This document shows positions 10,467 to 18,796 of a stretch of 28,895 bases of DNA, piece by piece. The notes under the pieces were generated by a model. That model worked only from the letters and a program-made list of their open reading frames with translations. It ran no database searches and had not been told where the DNA came from. Within the stretch, counting starts at the first letter, position 1, and each line of letters opens with the position of its first letter. Source of the DNA: Proteromonas lacertae (Eukaryota; Sar; Bigyra; Opalinata; Proteromonadidae); NCBI GenBank assembly GCA_002245135.1, contig NGBS01000950.1:1-28895 (forward strand), given 5' to 3'. The position numbers and the translations under genes are program-made.

Positions 10467-10569
10467 AGTAATTCTCTATATATTCTGTTTTTTATGTAAT
10501 ATATGTGTGTTTGTTTTTGGTGTTTGGTATTGCTATATCCGGCCGCCACTTTGTAACTTGAATTGTGAT

Positions 10570-10601
10570 GTATCCTACAACTAGGCCCAGTTGTAAGATA
10601 C
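10570..10601. terminator. Hairpin between convergent genes
   Basis: gtatcctacaact and agttgtaagatac form a 13-bp stem with one mismatch around the loop aggccc. It lies between the plus-strand gene ending at 10466 and the minus-strand gene ending at 10661, where a transcription end or RNA-processing signal serving both would be expected. It is also one of the few less AT-rich patches nearby (ccggccgcc at 10538-10546). Confidence 0.45.
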
Positions 10602-10660
10602 AAGTTTAACCAAAAAATAAAAACATAATATAATAATATAATATAAAGAGTGAAAACAAT

Positions 10661-10897
10661 TTAAATAGTCATTTTCCTTTGTTTAGTGATTTCAATAAGA
10701 GACTGAATATCTTTAAGTGTCTTATCATGTTCTAACCCTTTATTCATCATGGCATCTATATTATTTCTAAGTTCTTCTATGTCCGTATTGTTTGGAATAC
10801 AATTGTTTGCCTTTAAGTATTTGAAAAGAGCCAAAGCTATCATATACAATACAAATACGAGAACTGAAAGCAAAACAGTTATTACATCAAAGTCCAT
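10661..10897 (-). CDS. Small single-pass membrane protein, 78 aa (element gene)
   Basis: The ATG at 10897 opens MDFDVITVLLSVLVFVLYMI, a clear N-terminal transmembrane segment of about 22 residues with almost no leader. It is followed by a polar region that looks like a short coiled coil (DIEELRNNIDAMMNKGLEHDK). This architecture fits small virion or membrane-anchored proteins found in Polinton-type elements, but I do not recognise the family. Confidence 0.55.
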   Translation of the reverse strand: MDFDVITVLLSVLVFVLYMIALALFKYLKANNCIPNNTDIEELRNNIDAMMNKGLEHDKTLKDIQSLIEITKQRKMTI

Positions 10898-10964
10898 GTG
10901 TGTTTATGAGAATCTTATATAAGAAAACAAAATTAATCAAAGTAATGTATTTATTATCAATAAA

Positions 10965-11468
10965 CTAACTTACAAGACATTGGTTATTATTAATATATTC
11001 ATCCTTAATGGATCTTGGTGATATTGGAGATAAGTCATAATCTATGAGATTGACATTGTCATTGTCATTTTCAAGCTTGACTTGTATTTCTTCTATTTCT
11101 TTATTACTACTATCATTAGGAGGAGGAGGAGGTAATATATTAGCTTCATGATTCATCATAATAATACTTTCTAATAATTGATGAGTTTTTTCAAAGGATG
11201 GGTTTCTTTTCTCCTTAATCTTGTTAACACACTCAAGGAACATATTAGGTGTAATGCGCACAGTCTCATCTACATCAGAAATACCTAATCTTTGAATTAA
11301 TTTCTCTTTACTCTCATCCCACCAACATCCATTTTTGAATCTATATTCCAAGTCTAATCTATACTGTTCATCGACGTATTTGAGTATATATCTGATCTCA
11401 CTATAAGTTAATTCCTTTTTCTCACCACATATGAGATTCCATAATTTAGATTTGGTTGGTGCCCTCAT
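10965..11468 (-). CDS. Unrecognised protein, 167 aa (element gene)
   Basis: The first half is predicted mostly helical with a Trp/Tyr-rich patch (EYRFKNGCWWDESKEKL). The second half carries a proline run (LPPPPPN) and then an acidic low-complexity tail (KLENDNDNVNLIDYDLSPISP). It is divergent from the penton gene at 11653. The intergenic region between them carries a 23-nt near-palindrome that recurs at 18736. The start is uncertain. No function is assigned. Confidence 0.5.
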   Translation of the reverse strand: MRAPTKSKLWNLICGEKKELTYSEIRYILKYVDEQYRLDLEYRFKNGCWWDESKEKLIQRLGISDVDETVRITPNMFLECVNKIKEKRNPSFEKTHQLLESIIMMNHEANILPPPPPNDSSNKEIEEIQVKLENDNDNVNLIDYDLSPISPRSIKDEYINNNQCLVS

Positions 11469-11597
11469 TTTGCCATTCTTTCTAAAGCAATTAATGAATA
11501 TTTGCTTATCAGAGTTTCAAAAGTTATATGGCACTGTTCTAAATTTGTGCTCCTGATCGTTATTCATTTTTAAAAAATAAAAGTGTAATTAATACTA

Positions 11598-11620
11598 ATA
11601 ATGACAATATTGACATTATT
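11598..11620. promoter_or_regulatory. Shared 23-nt near-palindrome in a divergent promoter region (copy 1)
   Basis: ataatgacaatattga followed by cattatt reads almost the same on both strands around the centre caatattg. The same 23 nt occur at 18736-18758 with a single difference. Both copies lie between a minus-strand and a plus-strand element gene. A bidirectional promoter or operator is the simplest reading. Confidence 0.5.
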
Positions 11621-11652
11621 AACGAATTTATTTTCAAAATAGATTTTATCTT

Positions 11653-12612
11653 ATGTTAGTTTCGAATCATCGTGTATACTACTTAAATTCTGATATGATT
11701 GTATTATCTGATTCCATGGGTGGAGGAAACAAGTATAAGAAGACATTAAAATTGCAATCATTCGATGATGATTATACTCATGTCAGCTTATTACATGCTG
11801 TTATACCCCATTCATTCCCAACTATACAGGAAGAAACAAATGATGAGTTTTCATTAGTATTCACATTGGGATGGAGGCATAATGTTCAAGTAGATGCACC
11901 AAAGTATCCAAACATCGTAAAACACCTCAAAATACCTGAAGGATTCTATGATGAAACTCAGATATTAAGTATGATTAATAATTTAGTCAAAAATATGACA
12001 TATGATGTTTTTGGAATAAATGATACTTCATATAATACTGAAGGTTCACATGTGTCTATTATAGAAGGAAAAGGAGATTTATTTCGTATAGACAATTTCG
12101 ATGATAATCAAACATATCATATTGAGGTAGCTAATGATATGAATATAATATACTATCAAAAAGACCCAGTATATTGGATAGAAAAATTAGAGATCATCAC
12201 CAAAGATCTTAGTTACAAAATATTAGGTATACCCAAAAACAATTACTGGTGTTGTTTTAAAGAATATATTCCATCTGAAGAACCAGAGAATCAACAAGAA
12301 ATTATGGTTAAGCCATTCCCATTTACTCAATTGCCATTTCGTCCTTCTTTGATATGGGTTAATTCTATATCCATTAGATTAGACATAGTCAATATTATGC
12401 AGGATTCAAATGTATTAGAAAATATACCCGTTTCAAATCCAGAGTTACCATTTATTACATATCAGAATAATGACATATTGAATACATCAAAGAGATTCAA
12501 TAATACCTATAACAATGGTATGATCACTATTCAGATTACTCAACAAAATGGCTATGAACTTAATCTTGATAATATTGAGTTTAATTTAGATATTGTTGTA
12601 TTTAAAGTCTAA
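11653..12612 (+). CDS. Penton-type minor capsid protein (single jelly roll), 319 aa
   Basis: Predicted vertex protein of the icosahedral capsid. Its length fits Polinton pentons, and it sits immediately before the major capsid gene as is usual. The segment FPFTQLPFRPSLIWVNSISI followed by IMQDSNVLENIPVSN resembles the conserved C-terminal part of Polinton minor capsid proteins (a strand pair, then the NVL..IPV turn). It is beta-rich throughout, with no transmembrane segment. The ATG at 11653 is preceded by an AT-rich leader containing TTAACGAATTTATTTTC. The stop is 31 nt before the major capsid start, so the two are a tight pair. Confidence 0.8.
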   Translation: MLVSNHRVYYLNSDMIVLSDSMGGGNKYKKTLKLQSFDDDYTHVSLLHAVIPHSFPTIQEETNDEFSLVFTLGWRHNVQVDAPKYPNIVKHLKIPEGFYDETQILSMINNLVKNMTYDVFGINDTSYNTEGSHVSIIEGKGDLFRIDNFDDNQTYHIEVANDMNIIYYQKDPVYWIEKLEIITKDLSYKILGIPKNNYWCCFKEYIPSEEPENQQEIMVKPFPFTQLPFRPSLIWVNSISIRLDIVNIMQDSNVLENIPVSNPELPFITYQNNDILNTSKRFNNTYNNGMITIQITQQNGYELNLDNIEFNLDIVVFKV

Positions 12613-12643
12613 TTTTTATATTTCTTTATTCTTTTGTTTTCTA

Positions 12644-14125
12644 ATGGCTTTATCTATTCCAAAAGAACAGAAACATGATGTAGATGTCCCTGTGATGCTA
12701 CCCTTCTATAATTATGTGAGATTGTCTCCGATGGGATCAACATCAGAATATACTCTAAGTGATAACACGTATACAGAAGAGATTAGATGGGAGATAAGTG
12801 GAGATAATATTATCAATTTAGCTAAGTCATATATTCAATTCGATATAGATGTGGAAACAGAACCATTAGCAAAAGGTTCAGAAGTAGGTGCTGTTAGAGC
12901 AGATTTAAGTAAGAAACATATAAATAAAGATGATGATTTATATCCAAGTACAATTGGAGGAATTAAAGAAGGGTTTGGCTTGGCCTCTTTTAGAATTTGT
13001 AACCAGACTGGAACAGATCTGGTCAAGCTTGATGATTCATATGAACCATATCGTGTATTTATGGACGAATTAGTTAGAAAGAGATGTGATATATTCTATC
13101 AAGACAATTACTATGATGGAATACAATTAGATTGGGATGATGATAATCATAATTATAAAGTTCAGGATATCAATAAGTGGAAAATGGACAAAGAAGGTGA
13201 TGATGATATGCATGTTAGTGTTATAGACATTTCTGATGAAAGTAATAATAAAGTGACTAATGCTACTGTGTATAAGAGTAAAAAGACATTACATTTCAAA
13301 TTACAGTTAGGTAAATTTTACAATACATTTGCTGCATTAAAGAGTGATGTATTCTTTGGAGAGAGAATGTATATATGCATTCGTTTTCAAACCACAAGTA
13401 ATTATGGAAATTTGAAATCATATACACCAACCGAATATTGTATTGATGAAAATGGCTATGAAGATTTAAATAATGTTATAGCATGGGATAGGGATGGTGG
13501 TATTAAAAATATGACATTTAAGAATTTTAAATTTTATGCTTATATCAACAAGGATACTCAATCCAACAACAATACCAAACAATATTGTTTATCAAAACCT
13601 ATTCAATTCAATGATTTCAGATGCCATCAAATTGTTGTACCATCAGGTGGTTCTGGCATATTCAATTATTCATTCACATTGAATAGTTCCAATGGGCCAT
13701 TTGTTCGTTACATTATCTATAGGCCATGGATAGAATCATTAAAAAGATATGCACATGTACCTGAAAATGCACAATTCAGATGGATGATCAATGATTTTGT
13801 CTATCAGCCAGATTATACACTTATGCAATATTATGATAGCTTCATGACTGTCCGTGAATATTTCCAAGACTCATGGTTTGATATATTCAGAAAAGATAAG
13901 AAGTTCAATGACAAGTTCTTTGAGATATTGAATTTTGGCTCTAAGGATTTGGACAACATTAAGAACCAGGCAGGTGGACCTTTGGCTACTGATTTGAAAA
14001 TAACCTTTGAATTTTCAACGCCTGGTAGAAATGACTTTACTAATAATGATATATCTCATCGTTTCTATATCATCACTGGACATATGGTCACTATTAATGG
14101 AAGTGGTATTGTAAGTGTAGTTTAA
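12644..14125 (+). CDS. Major capsid protein (double jelly roll), 493 aa
   Basis: Main shell protein, predicted to form hexon-like trimers. I chose the ATG at 12644 (MALSIPKEQKHDVDVPVMLP), which directly follows TTTTCTA. The frame upstream to 12593 overlaps the penton gene and is unlikely to be translated. The N-terminal pattern TEEIRWEISGDNIINLAKSY followed by an IQFDIDVE strand is the first jelly roll of Polinton major capsid proteins. The C-terminal half has long beta-rich runs (FRCHQIVVPSGGSGIFNYSF; HRFYIITGHMVTINGSG). The length is within the 450-650 aa usual for the family. It is flanked by penton and packaging ATPase, the canonical morphogenesis block. Confidence 0.85.
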   Translation: MALSIPKEQKHDVDVPVMLPFYNYVRLSPMGSTSEYTLSDNTYTEEIRWEISGDNIINLAKSYIQFDIDVETEPLAKGSEVGAVRADLSKKHINKDDDLYPSTIGGIKEGFGLASFRICNQTGTDLVKLDDSYEPYRVFMDELVRKRCDIFYQDNYYDGIQLDWDDDNHNYKVQDINKWKMDKEGDDDMHVSVIDISDESNNKVTNATVYKSKKTLHFKLQLGKFYNTFAALKSDVFFGERMYICIRFQTTSNYGNLKSYTPTEYCIDENGYEDLNNVIAWDRDGGIKNMTFKNFKFYAYINKDTQSNNNTKQYCLSKPIQFNDFRCHQIVVPSGGSGIFNYSFTLNSSNGPFVRYIIYRPWIESLKRYAHVPENAQFRWMINDFVYQPDYTLMQYYDSFMTVREYFQDSWFDIFRKDKKFNDKFFEILNFGSKDLDNIKNQAGGPLATDLKITFEFSTPGRNDFTNNDISHRFYIITGHMVTINGSGIVSVV

Positions 14126-14136
14126 AAATAATCATA

Positions 14137-14162
14137 ATAATATCGATAACGACTATATTTCT
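14137..14162 (+). promoter_or_regulatory. 26-nt upstream motif (copy 1), before the ATPase gene
   Basis: The 26-nt block starting ataatatcgataacgact and ending atatttct matches 21433-21458 at 24 of 26 positions. It ends 28 nt before the ATPase start. The second copy ends 44 nt before a large virion ORF. A promoter element for late (structural) genes is likely. Confidence 0.5.
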
Positions 14163-14189
14163 TATAATTATGTTTTTGTTATTTTTGTT

Positions 14190-15047
14190 ATGAGTAAAGT
14201 TAATTTAGAAAAAATAAACAACATAGTCATAAATCCTGTTGAGACAGTAGTCAAAGGATGTGGAAAACGTTCCAAAGATAGTGTCCTTGGATATGACTAT
14301 TTTCAGGAGCCTTTCTGCAACATATTTATTTTAGCTAAGAAAAACAGTGGTAAGACTACACTTATATTTAATATGATACAACACTTTCTAAAAAAAGGTT
14401 ATGACCAAGTAGTGTATTTTTTCGTTGCAACCATATCCAAGGATATTATATATGAGAAAATCACTGATATGCTCAAGTATAACCAAATTGAGTACCATTG
14501 CTATGATTCAGTAGTGAATGAAGATAGAGTGAATATATTGGATGCAGTATTAGATAATATCAAAGATATAGACAAAGATAATTATGATTACCCAGAGAAT
14601 ATATTTATATTCGATGATATATCATTCGATTTAAGAAATAAATCCGTTTCTAAATTACTTAAGTCAAACCGTCATTATAAGTCAAAAGTAATTATATCAA
14701 GTCAATATGTCACTGACATTACTCCATCAGTTCGTTTACAGCTTGATTACTGTTTGGTATTCAAAAACCTGAGTATGGCTAATTTACGAAATTTGTATGC
14801 AAGTTTAGATATATGGATCGATTTCGATGTTTTCAAATCATATTATGATTATGCAACCAAACAAAGTAATCACTCATTTTTATATATCGATTTATATAAT
14901 CATGAATTTAGAGTGAATTTTGATAGTAGAATTAGAGATAATAGTAATAATAGCTATAATCACAATAATAAATATGATCACCTCATTTCCTATAGCAGCG
15001 ATGATGAGTCCACTGATTCATCAAGTTATCCCAGCGATTCGGAATAA
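14190..15047 (+). CDS. Packaging ATPase (A32/FtsK-HerA superfamily), 285 aa
   Basis: Genome-packaging motor. Walker A is at residues 47-55 (AKKNSGKTT), Walker B at about 140-147 (NIFIFDDIS, two Asp), and a sensor-like strand ends in KVIISSQY. This order and spacing are those of Polinton and A32-type packaging ATPases. The core ends near residue 250. The tail is Asn-, Ser- and Asp-rich (YSSDDESTDSSSYPSDSE) and overlaps the next gene's start. The gene follows the major capsid gene by 64 nt, and the gap carries the 26-nt motif at 14137. Confidence 0.93.
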   Translation: MSKVNLEKINNIVINPVETVVKGCGKRSKDSVLGYDYFQEPFCNIFILAKKNSGKTTLIFNMIQHFLKKGYDQVVYFFVATISKDIIYEKITDMLKYNQIEYHCYDSVVNEDRVNILDAVLDNIKDIDKDNYDYPENIFIFDDISFDLRNKSVSKLLKSNRHYKSKVIISSQYVTDITPSVRLQLDYCLVFKNLSMANLRNLYASLDIWIDFDVFKSYYDYATKQSNHSFLYIDLYNHEFRVNFDSRIRDNSNNSYNHNNKYDHLISYSSDDESTDSSSYPSDSE

Positions 15048-15972
15048 TAATAATCCCCATATTGTCACTAATATAATTATTTTGTTTATTTTGCTATATT
15101 TTATGTTTGGCCGTCCTATTAAAAAACAAGCTGTATCAACAGATCTAACACCTGTCACGAGGGCACTGACATCGATTACAAGCAATTTGGGAGAAAAAGT
15201 TGGAGATGCTAAATCGATTAGAGAAATGTTGGTCGATATCAAGAATAGTGGTACAGGAGGATCATCTGGATCAGGTGGTGGTATTGATAGTGCAACTAGT
15301 GAGAAAATTGATGGAATTGTGAATGTCATTGGAAAGACCAAATTAGAGAGCTGGGATAAGAGCATACATTATATGTTATCTATTTTATATTCTACAATTT
15401 ATGGTGATGCTAATTCAATTGCTTATAATGTCAATTTTATAATGTCCTATATAGGATATCGAAGTGAATATCAAGATAGTTCATGGAAAATGGAGAATCG
15501 TATAAAATGGAGTTCTATGGGTGAAAATAACATGATATTAAAATCTGTAGATGGTCAATTAGAAATTGTTCAAGCAAGACAAGTTTTACCAAACTGTTAT
15601 TGTTTTGTAAGATATGCAGCTTTTCAAACATATTTGCAAATAGAAATACTAAATCCTGTTAGAATAATAACAAGCGAACTAATAATTAATTCAATCTTAA
15701 CTCCAGATGTAGAAAAATTTTTAAATAAATATTTAAGTTTTACAAATAATGTACCAAGAATAGATATATTTTTTGAGTCATTAAGTGGACATCATCAAGT
15801 ATGCTTTTTTGAAATTACTCGTGATATTTGTAGTTTTAGTATGAAAAATCCTACTACAGAACATAATGTGGATAACTTTGAAGGTAATTGTATTCTAATC
15901 CCACAAAAAATAATATTTCCATATGGTAATAATGTTATAATTCATAAAGATGATGCATTTGATTTTTTATAA
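15001..15972 (+). CDS. Virion-like protein with N-terminal membrane anchor, about 323 aa
   Basis: I chose the ATG at 15001, which overlaps the ATPase end by 47 nt in another frame. Residues about 23-37 (NIIILFILLYFMFG) form one transmembrane segment. It is followed by a Gly/Ser linker (GTGGSSGSGGG, about residues 82-92) and then a globular C-terminal domain of about 210 residues with mixed alpha/beta pattern (YNVNFIMSYIGYRSEYQDSS; CYCFVRYAAFQTYLQIEIL). An anchor-linker-globule layout with a gene start inside the ATPase suggests a capsid or membrane-associated protein made with the ATPase. I do not recognise the domain. Confidence 0.6.
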   Translation: MMSPLIHQVIPAIRNNNNPHIVTNIIILFILLYFMFGRPIKKQAVSTDLTPVTRALTSITSNLGEKVGDAKSIREMLVDIKNSGTGGSSGSGGGIDSATSEKIDGIVNVIGKTKLESWDKSIHYMLSILYSTIYGDANSIAYNVNFIMSYIGYRSEYQDSSWKMENRIKWSSMGENNMILKSVDGQLEIVQARQVLPNCYCFVRYAAFQTYLQIEILNPVRIITSELIINSILTPDVEKFLNKYLSFTNNVPRIDIFFESLSGHHQVCFFEITRDICSFSMKNPTTEHNVDNFEGNCILIPQKIIFPYGNNVIIHKDDAFDFL

Positions 15973-15981
15973 AAATTTTAA

Positions 15982-16458
15982 TCAATTCTTCTTGTTTCTC
16001 TTGTATTGTTGGTTTTGATTATCACTCTCAGTTCTTCTTTTCATCGGAGCAGGTGTTGTTGGTACTGGAATAATATCATAATCTGCAGGTTGTGTATACA
16101 CATTCTCCAAATCTATGTCATCTACATCCTGATTCTCAGCACATTGATCCTCATCCTCATTCTCCTTCTTAAGTTTTTGCTCAAATTTCTTGATACTACT
16201 ATACACCTCAAATTTTGGGATAATAGTGTATTTTTCTTTATCCTTCTTATCTAATACAGTTATCTGTCTAATTCTCAAATCACACTGACACTCATAAAAT
16301 AAATAACTTGGAGGATCTTTAATCTTGCTTAACCATGCCCAGAATCTTACAGTGTTATTATCGTTGTCTTCAGGAAATATCACTTGGAAGCCACATTTCT
16401 TATAGTCTTTAACCATATTTGAGTCATCTGTATACTTGATGGCATAATCCACAAACAT
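15982..16458 (-). CDS. Unrecognised protein, 158 aa (element gene)
   Basis: The N-terminal 85 residues look like a folded beta-rich domain (CGFQVIFPEDNDNNTVRFWA; YECQCDLRIRQITVLDKKD). A coiled, highly charged linker (KKFEQKLKKENEDEDQ) and a Pro/Thr then Lys/Arg/Gln-rich tail (NQQYKRNKKN) follow. The start ATG lies only 3 nt beyond the stop of the minus-strand ORF 16462-16680, so the two are probably co-transcribed. It is convergent with the 15001 gene, with 9 nt between stops. Confidence 0.5.
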   Translation of the reverse strand: MFVDYAIKYTDDSNMVKDYKKCGFQVIFPEDNDNNTVRFWAWLSKIKDPPSYLFYECQCDLRIRQITVLDKKDKEKYTIIPKFEVYSSIKKFEQKLKKENEDEDQCAENQDVDDIDLENVYTQPADYDIIPVPTTPAPMKRRTESDNQNQQYKRNKKN

Positions 16459-16461
16459 TTT

Positions 16462-16680
16462 TTACAAAGGCTCCTTTACATCTTGATAATAATTTTTAAT
16501 AGGTCTTCTGTTCTTAAATAAGAACCTTCCTGGAGTAAAACTCATGGCATAGTACTTTGCATCTTCAATCTTTTCTGTATTTGGTTCAGCTTCATTACAC
16601 CATCCTTTTACAGTTAAATAAGTAACATCTCTATCATCTAATGTGATAAAATTAGATCCATTATTGATATTTGAACTCAT
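16462..16680 (-). CDS. Unrecognised small protein, about 72 aa (element gene)
   Basis: I prefer the ATG at 16680 (MSSNINNGSNFITLDDRDV); an upstream ATG at 16719 would add 13 residues. The centre contains alternating hydrophobic/polar strands (VTYLTVKGWCNEAEP; YYAMSFTPGRFLF). It is immediately upstream of 15982-16458 on the same strand. Both proteins have compact beta-like cores and could act together. No family is recognised. Confidence 0.45.
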   Translation of the reverse strand: MSSNINNGSNFITLDDRDVTYLTVKGWCNEAEPNTEKIEDAKYYAMSFTPGRFLFKNRRPIKNYYQDVKEPL

Positions 16681-16840
16681 ACGCCAAAATGAATAAAGCT
16701 TGATATAAGTTTGATACATTTGGAGCGGTTATACAAATTAGCGCGCATACAATGAACATGTGTAAATTGTATAGTTTGATTACACAAGCTTATTTGATAG
16801 ATTCCATTTTTTAAATTATATCATATGATTACACTCAAGC

Positions 16841-17071
16841 ATGTCAGACAACCAAAAAGATACTTCAGAAAAATATAAGGACTTAGATTATTGTGATTAC
16901 ATGCCATTCGAAGAAGCTGTAAACAGATTCTGGGAGCGTATGGAGCAATTAGACCCTAATGGGAGAGATACCTTAGATAAAGAGTATAATCGATTTTTAA
17001 AGAATTTTAATCAAGAAAGAGAAGAAATAATGAGAAGTAATTATAATAATTATAATAATAGTAACCATTAA
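16841..17071 (+). CDS. Unrecognised small acidic helical protein, 76 aa (element gene)
   Basis: The ATG at 16841 gives MSDNQKDTSEKYKDLDYCDY and then an amphipathic helical stretch (FEEAVNRFWERMEQLD; LDKEYNRFLKNFNQEREEI) ending in an Asn/Tyr low-complexity tail encoded by aat/tat repeats. It stands alone on the plus strand among minus-strand genes. The downstream TTAA repeat (about 17068-17086) separates it from the convergent gene. No function assigned. Confidence 0.4.
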   Translation: MSDNQKDTSEKYKDLDYCDYMPFEEAVNRFWERMEQLDPNGRDTLDKEYNRFLKNFNQEREEIMRSNYNNYNNSNH

Positions 17072-17083
17072 TTAATTAATTAA

Positions 17084-17695
17084 TTACGGTCTATAGTATT
17101 CTCTTTTTGATATGACTCCCACAAATTTACAAAGACAATGATACACGTTCCATATTAACCGCTCATACTCATCTAACTCCCTTTCAAAATGCACCAACTC
17201 ATAGTGATTTCCTTCTTTTTCATTATTACGTATACGTTCCCATAGGCATATTAACACATTATGAACTCCAACTTTTACTGCAGAGTACGGAACAGTATCT
17301 TTCAAACATAATTTTATAGCATCATCTACTCTATTACTCACCTCTATACAATCTTCTACACTGAGATTAAAAAATCTTGTTTGAATTCTATAATGAGTTA
17401 GAGATTCTTTAAAAATTTCTAAAATATGCTGAATTTGAGTTATATTGAATTTCACACGTGGTAAACTCTCTTCACCAATTGGTAATGCTAAACCAGCATG
17501 TCCCTCACAATCACATATTGCTCTCTCACTATGCTCCAAAACATCTAAATTAGCTTTATATGTATGCACATCCATTTTCTTTACATCTTTCTCATTGAAT
17601 AGACATACTGGTTTTACAGCATCTTCAATCGGCAATGCTCTTTCTAATTCAGCGAAATCTGAGTCAGTGTATTGTAATGGTGGTACAGTGTTCAT
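17084..17695 (-). CDS. Unrecognised cytosolic-type protein, about 203 aa (element gene)
   Basis: The only ATG near the 5' end is at 17695 (MNTVPPLQYTDSDFAELERA). This is one of the least biased proteins of the element. It has a Cys/His-containing stretch (AICDCEGHAG), then a long predicted all-helical domain (FNITQIQHILEIFKESLTHY; NVLICLWERIRNNEKEG; LIWNVYHCLCKFVG). The fold looks globular and well kept, so it probably has a conserved role. A helical regulatory protein is possible, but I can name no family. Confidence 0.55.
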   Translation of the reverse strand: MNTVPPLQYTDSDFAELERALPIEDAVKPVCLFNEKDVKKMDVHTYKANLDVLEHSERAICDCEGHAGLALPIGEESLPRVKFNITQIQHILEIFKESLTHYRIQTRFFNLSVEDCIEVSNRVDDAIKLCLKDTVPYSAVKVGVHNVLICLWERIRNNEKEGNHYELVHFERELDEYERLIWNVYHCLCKFVGVISKREYYRP

Positions 17696-17766
17696 GATAA
17701 GCAAAAAAATAATTAATTAAAAAAAATAAAGTAATTACGTTTAATCACTTAACACTTAAAGATCTT

Positions 17767-18294
17767 CTAAATCTTCTTCTTTATCAAGGTTTTTTGAATC
17801 GTCACATTGCATGTTTGGCTTGACCAAATGCTTATGTTTTTTTGTGGTACTAATTCATCTAATGATTCAGATATAGCATTTAATAATTTTCTCTTGATGA
17901 TGTGTATCTTATTATCATTGTCATTCACAATTTCAGGAATATCATATACATCATACCATTGATCATTATCGCTATCATAATCATCCTGCTCCATATTCGA
18001 TTCAGCGTCATTTTCATCTTCACTATATGCAATGAAATCCTTTAAATTATCATTACTATCAACATCACTTGCATTTGGATCATCTTCAGGATCATAGTCA
18101 TCTGATTCATCGTCAGTACATTCTGCTTCTCCATATAAGTACTTATACACATTATCTAAATAATCATTCTCTCTTTTTCTTTTTTGACTGAATCGCATTT
18201 TCTTATCTTCTAAATTTTCTTTCTTTTGGTCTTGATCATTTGATTTACCCACTATGCCTATAACGTGTATGGTATTATGGTTGTTTGAATCCAT
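17767..18294 (-). CDS. Unrecognised highly acidic protein, about 175 aa (element gene)
   Basis: The start is at 18294 (MDSNNHNTIHVIGIVGKS). A basic patch (FSQKRKRENDY) at about residues 35-45 could be a nuclear localisation signal. The middle is a long Asp/Glu-rich stretch (TDDESDDYDPEDDPNASD; ESNMEQDDYDSDNDQWYD) and the end is basic (LIKKKI). This charge pattern is seen in histone-chaperone-like and transcription-activating proteins, but composition alone does not prove function. Confidence 0.5.
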   Translation of the reverse strand: MDSNNHNTIHVIGIVGKSNDQDQKKENLEDKKMRFSQKRKRENDYLDNVYKYLYGEAECTDDESDDYDPEDDPNASDVDSNDNLKDFIAYSEDENDAESNMEQDDYDSDNDQWYDVYDIPEIVNDNDNKIHIIKRKLLNAISESLDELVPQKNISIWSSQTCNVTIQKTLIKKKI

Positions 18295-18362
18295 AGAACA
18301 CAATATACAAAAAATAATAAAATGAAACGAATATATTTCAAATATTGATATTATGTTAATTA

Positions 18363-18722
18363 TTAACCAATTAATGTCATATTTTGTCTAGCATATTGCA
18401 CAGGAGTTAAATTCTGTGCTGGGTATGACTGTTGTTGTTGTATTGGTGTTTGATTTCTCTCCATTAATACTTCATCTGCCAATTTATTTAATATAGCTTG
18501 TGCTTCCTTGAATGTCCATGGATTAATACTCTTTAACATCTGTTGTGCCTCTGGAGGTAATGTTTCGAGTGTTTTCAGTACTTGAGTTTGTTGATCATTT
18601 TGTACCGATTGTTGCGATTGTTGATTCGGTTGTTGTTGTGGTAGATATTGAGGGTGTTTACCATCTTGTTGATATGCAACACCACTATTAAAAGTTATTT
18701 GAGGTATTGGACCAGCTGACAT
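18363..18722 (-). CDS. Gln-rich protein, about 119 aa (element gene)
   Basis: The ATG at 18722 gives MSAGPIPQITFNSGVAYQQD; the frame upstream of it is AT-rich. Residues about 25-45 are a Gln-rich low-complexity run (QQQPNQQSQQSVQNDQQ). They are followed by a short helical domain (PPEAQQMLKSINPWTFKEA; AILNKLADEVLMERN) and another Gln-rich end. It is divergent from the basic virion gene at 18797, and the region between holds the second copy of the 23-nt near-palindrome. Similar short Gln-rich ORFs are often virion scaffold or linker proteins, but I cannot confirm this. Confidence 0.5.
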   Translation of the reverse strand: MSAGPIPQITFNSGVAYQQDGKHPQYLPQQQPNQQSQQSVQNDQQTQVLKTLETLPPEAQQMLKSINPWTFKEAQAILNKLADEVLMERNQTPIQQQQSYPAQNLTPVQYARQNMTLIG

Positions 18723-18735
18723 ATTAAAAACGGCT

Positions 18736-18758
18736 ATAATGACAATATTGATATTATT
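18736..18758. promoter_or_regulatory. Shared 23-nt near-palindrome in a divergent promoter region (copy 2)
   Basis: It differs from 11598-11620 at one base of 23. Immediately before it, AACGGCTATA (18729-18738) also matches the core of the 26-nt motif at 21433. It lies in the 74-nt gap between the divergent starts at 18722 (-) and 18797 (+), so it must serve one or both promoters. Confidence 0.5.
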
Positions 18759-18796
18759 GACTATATTATCACTCAAAAATATAATTATTTCAAATT

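Noticed and set aside
15021-15365. Minus-strand ORF over the 15001 gene
   Set aside because: Overlaps a better-supported gene with membrane anchor and linker.
17445-17720. Plus-strand ORF over the 17084-17695 gene
   Set aside because: Antisense shadow of a well-formed helical protein.
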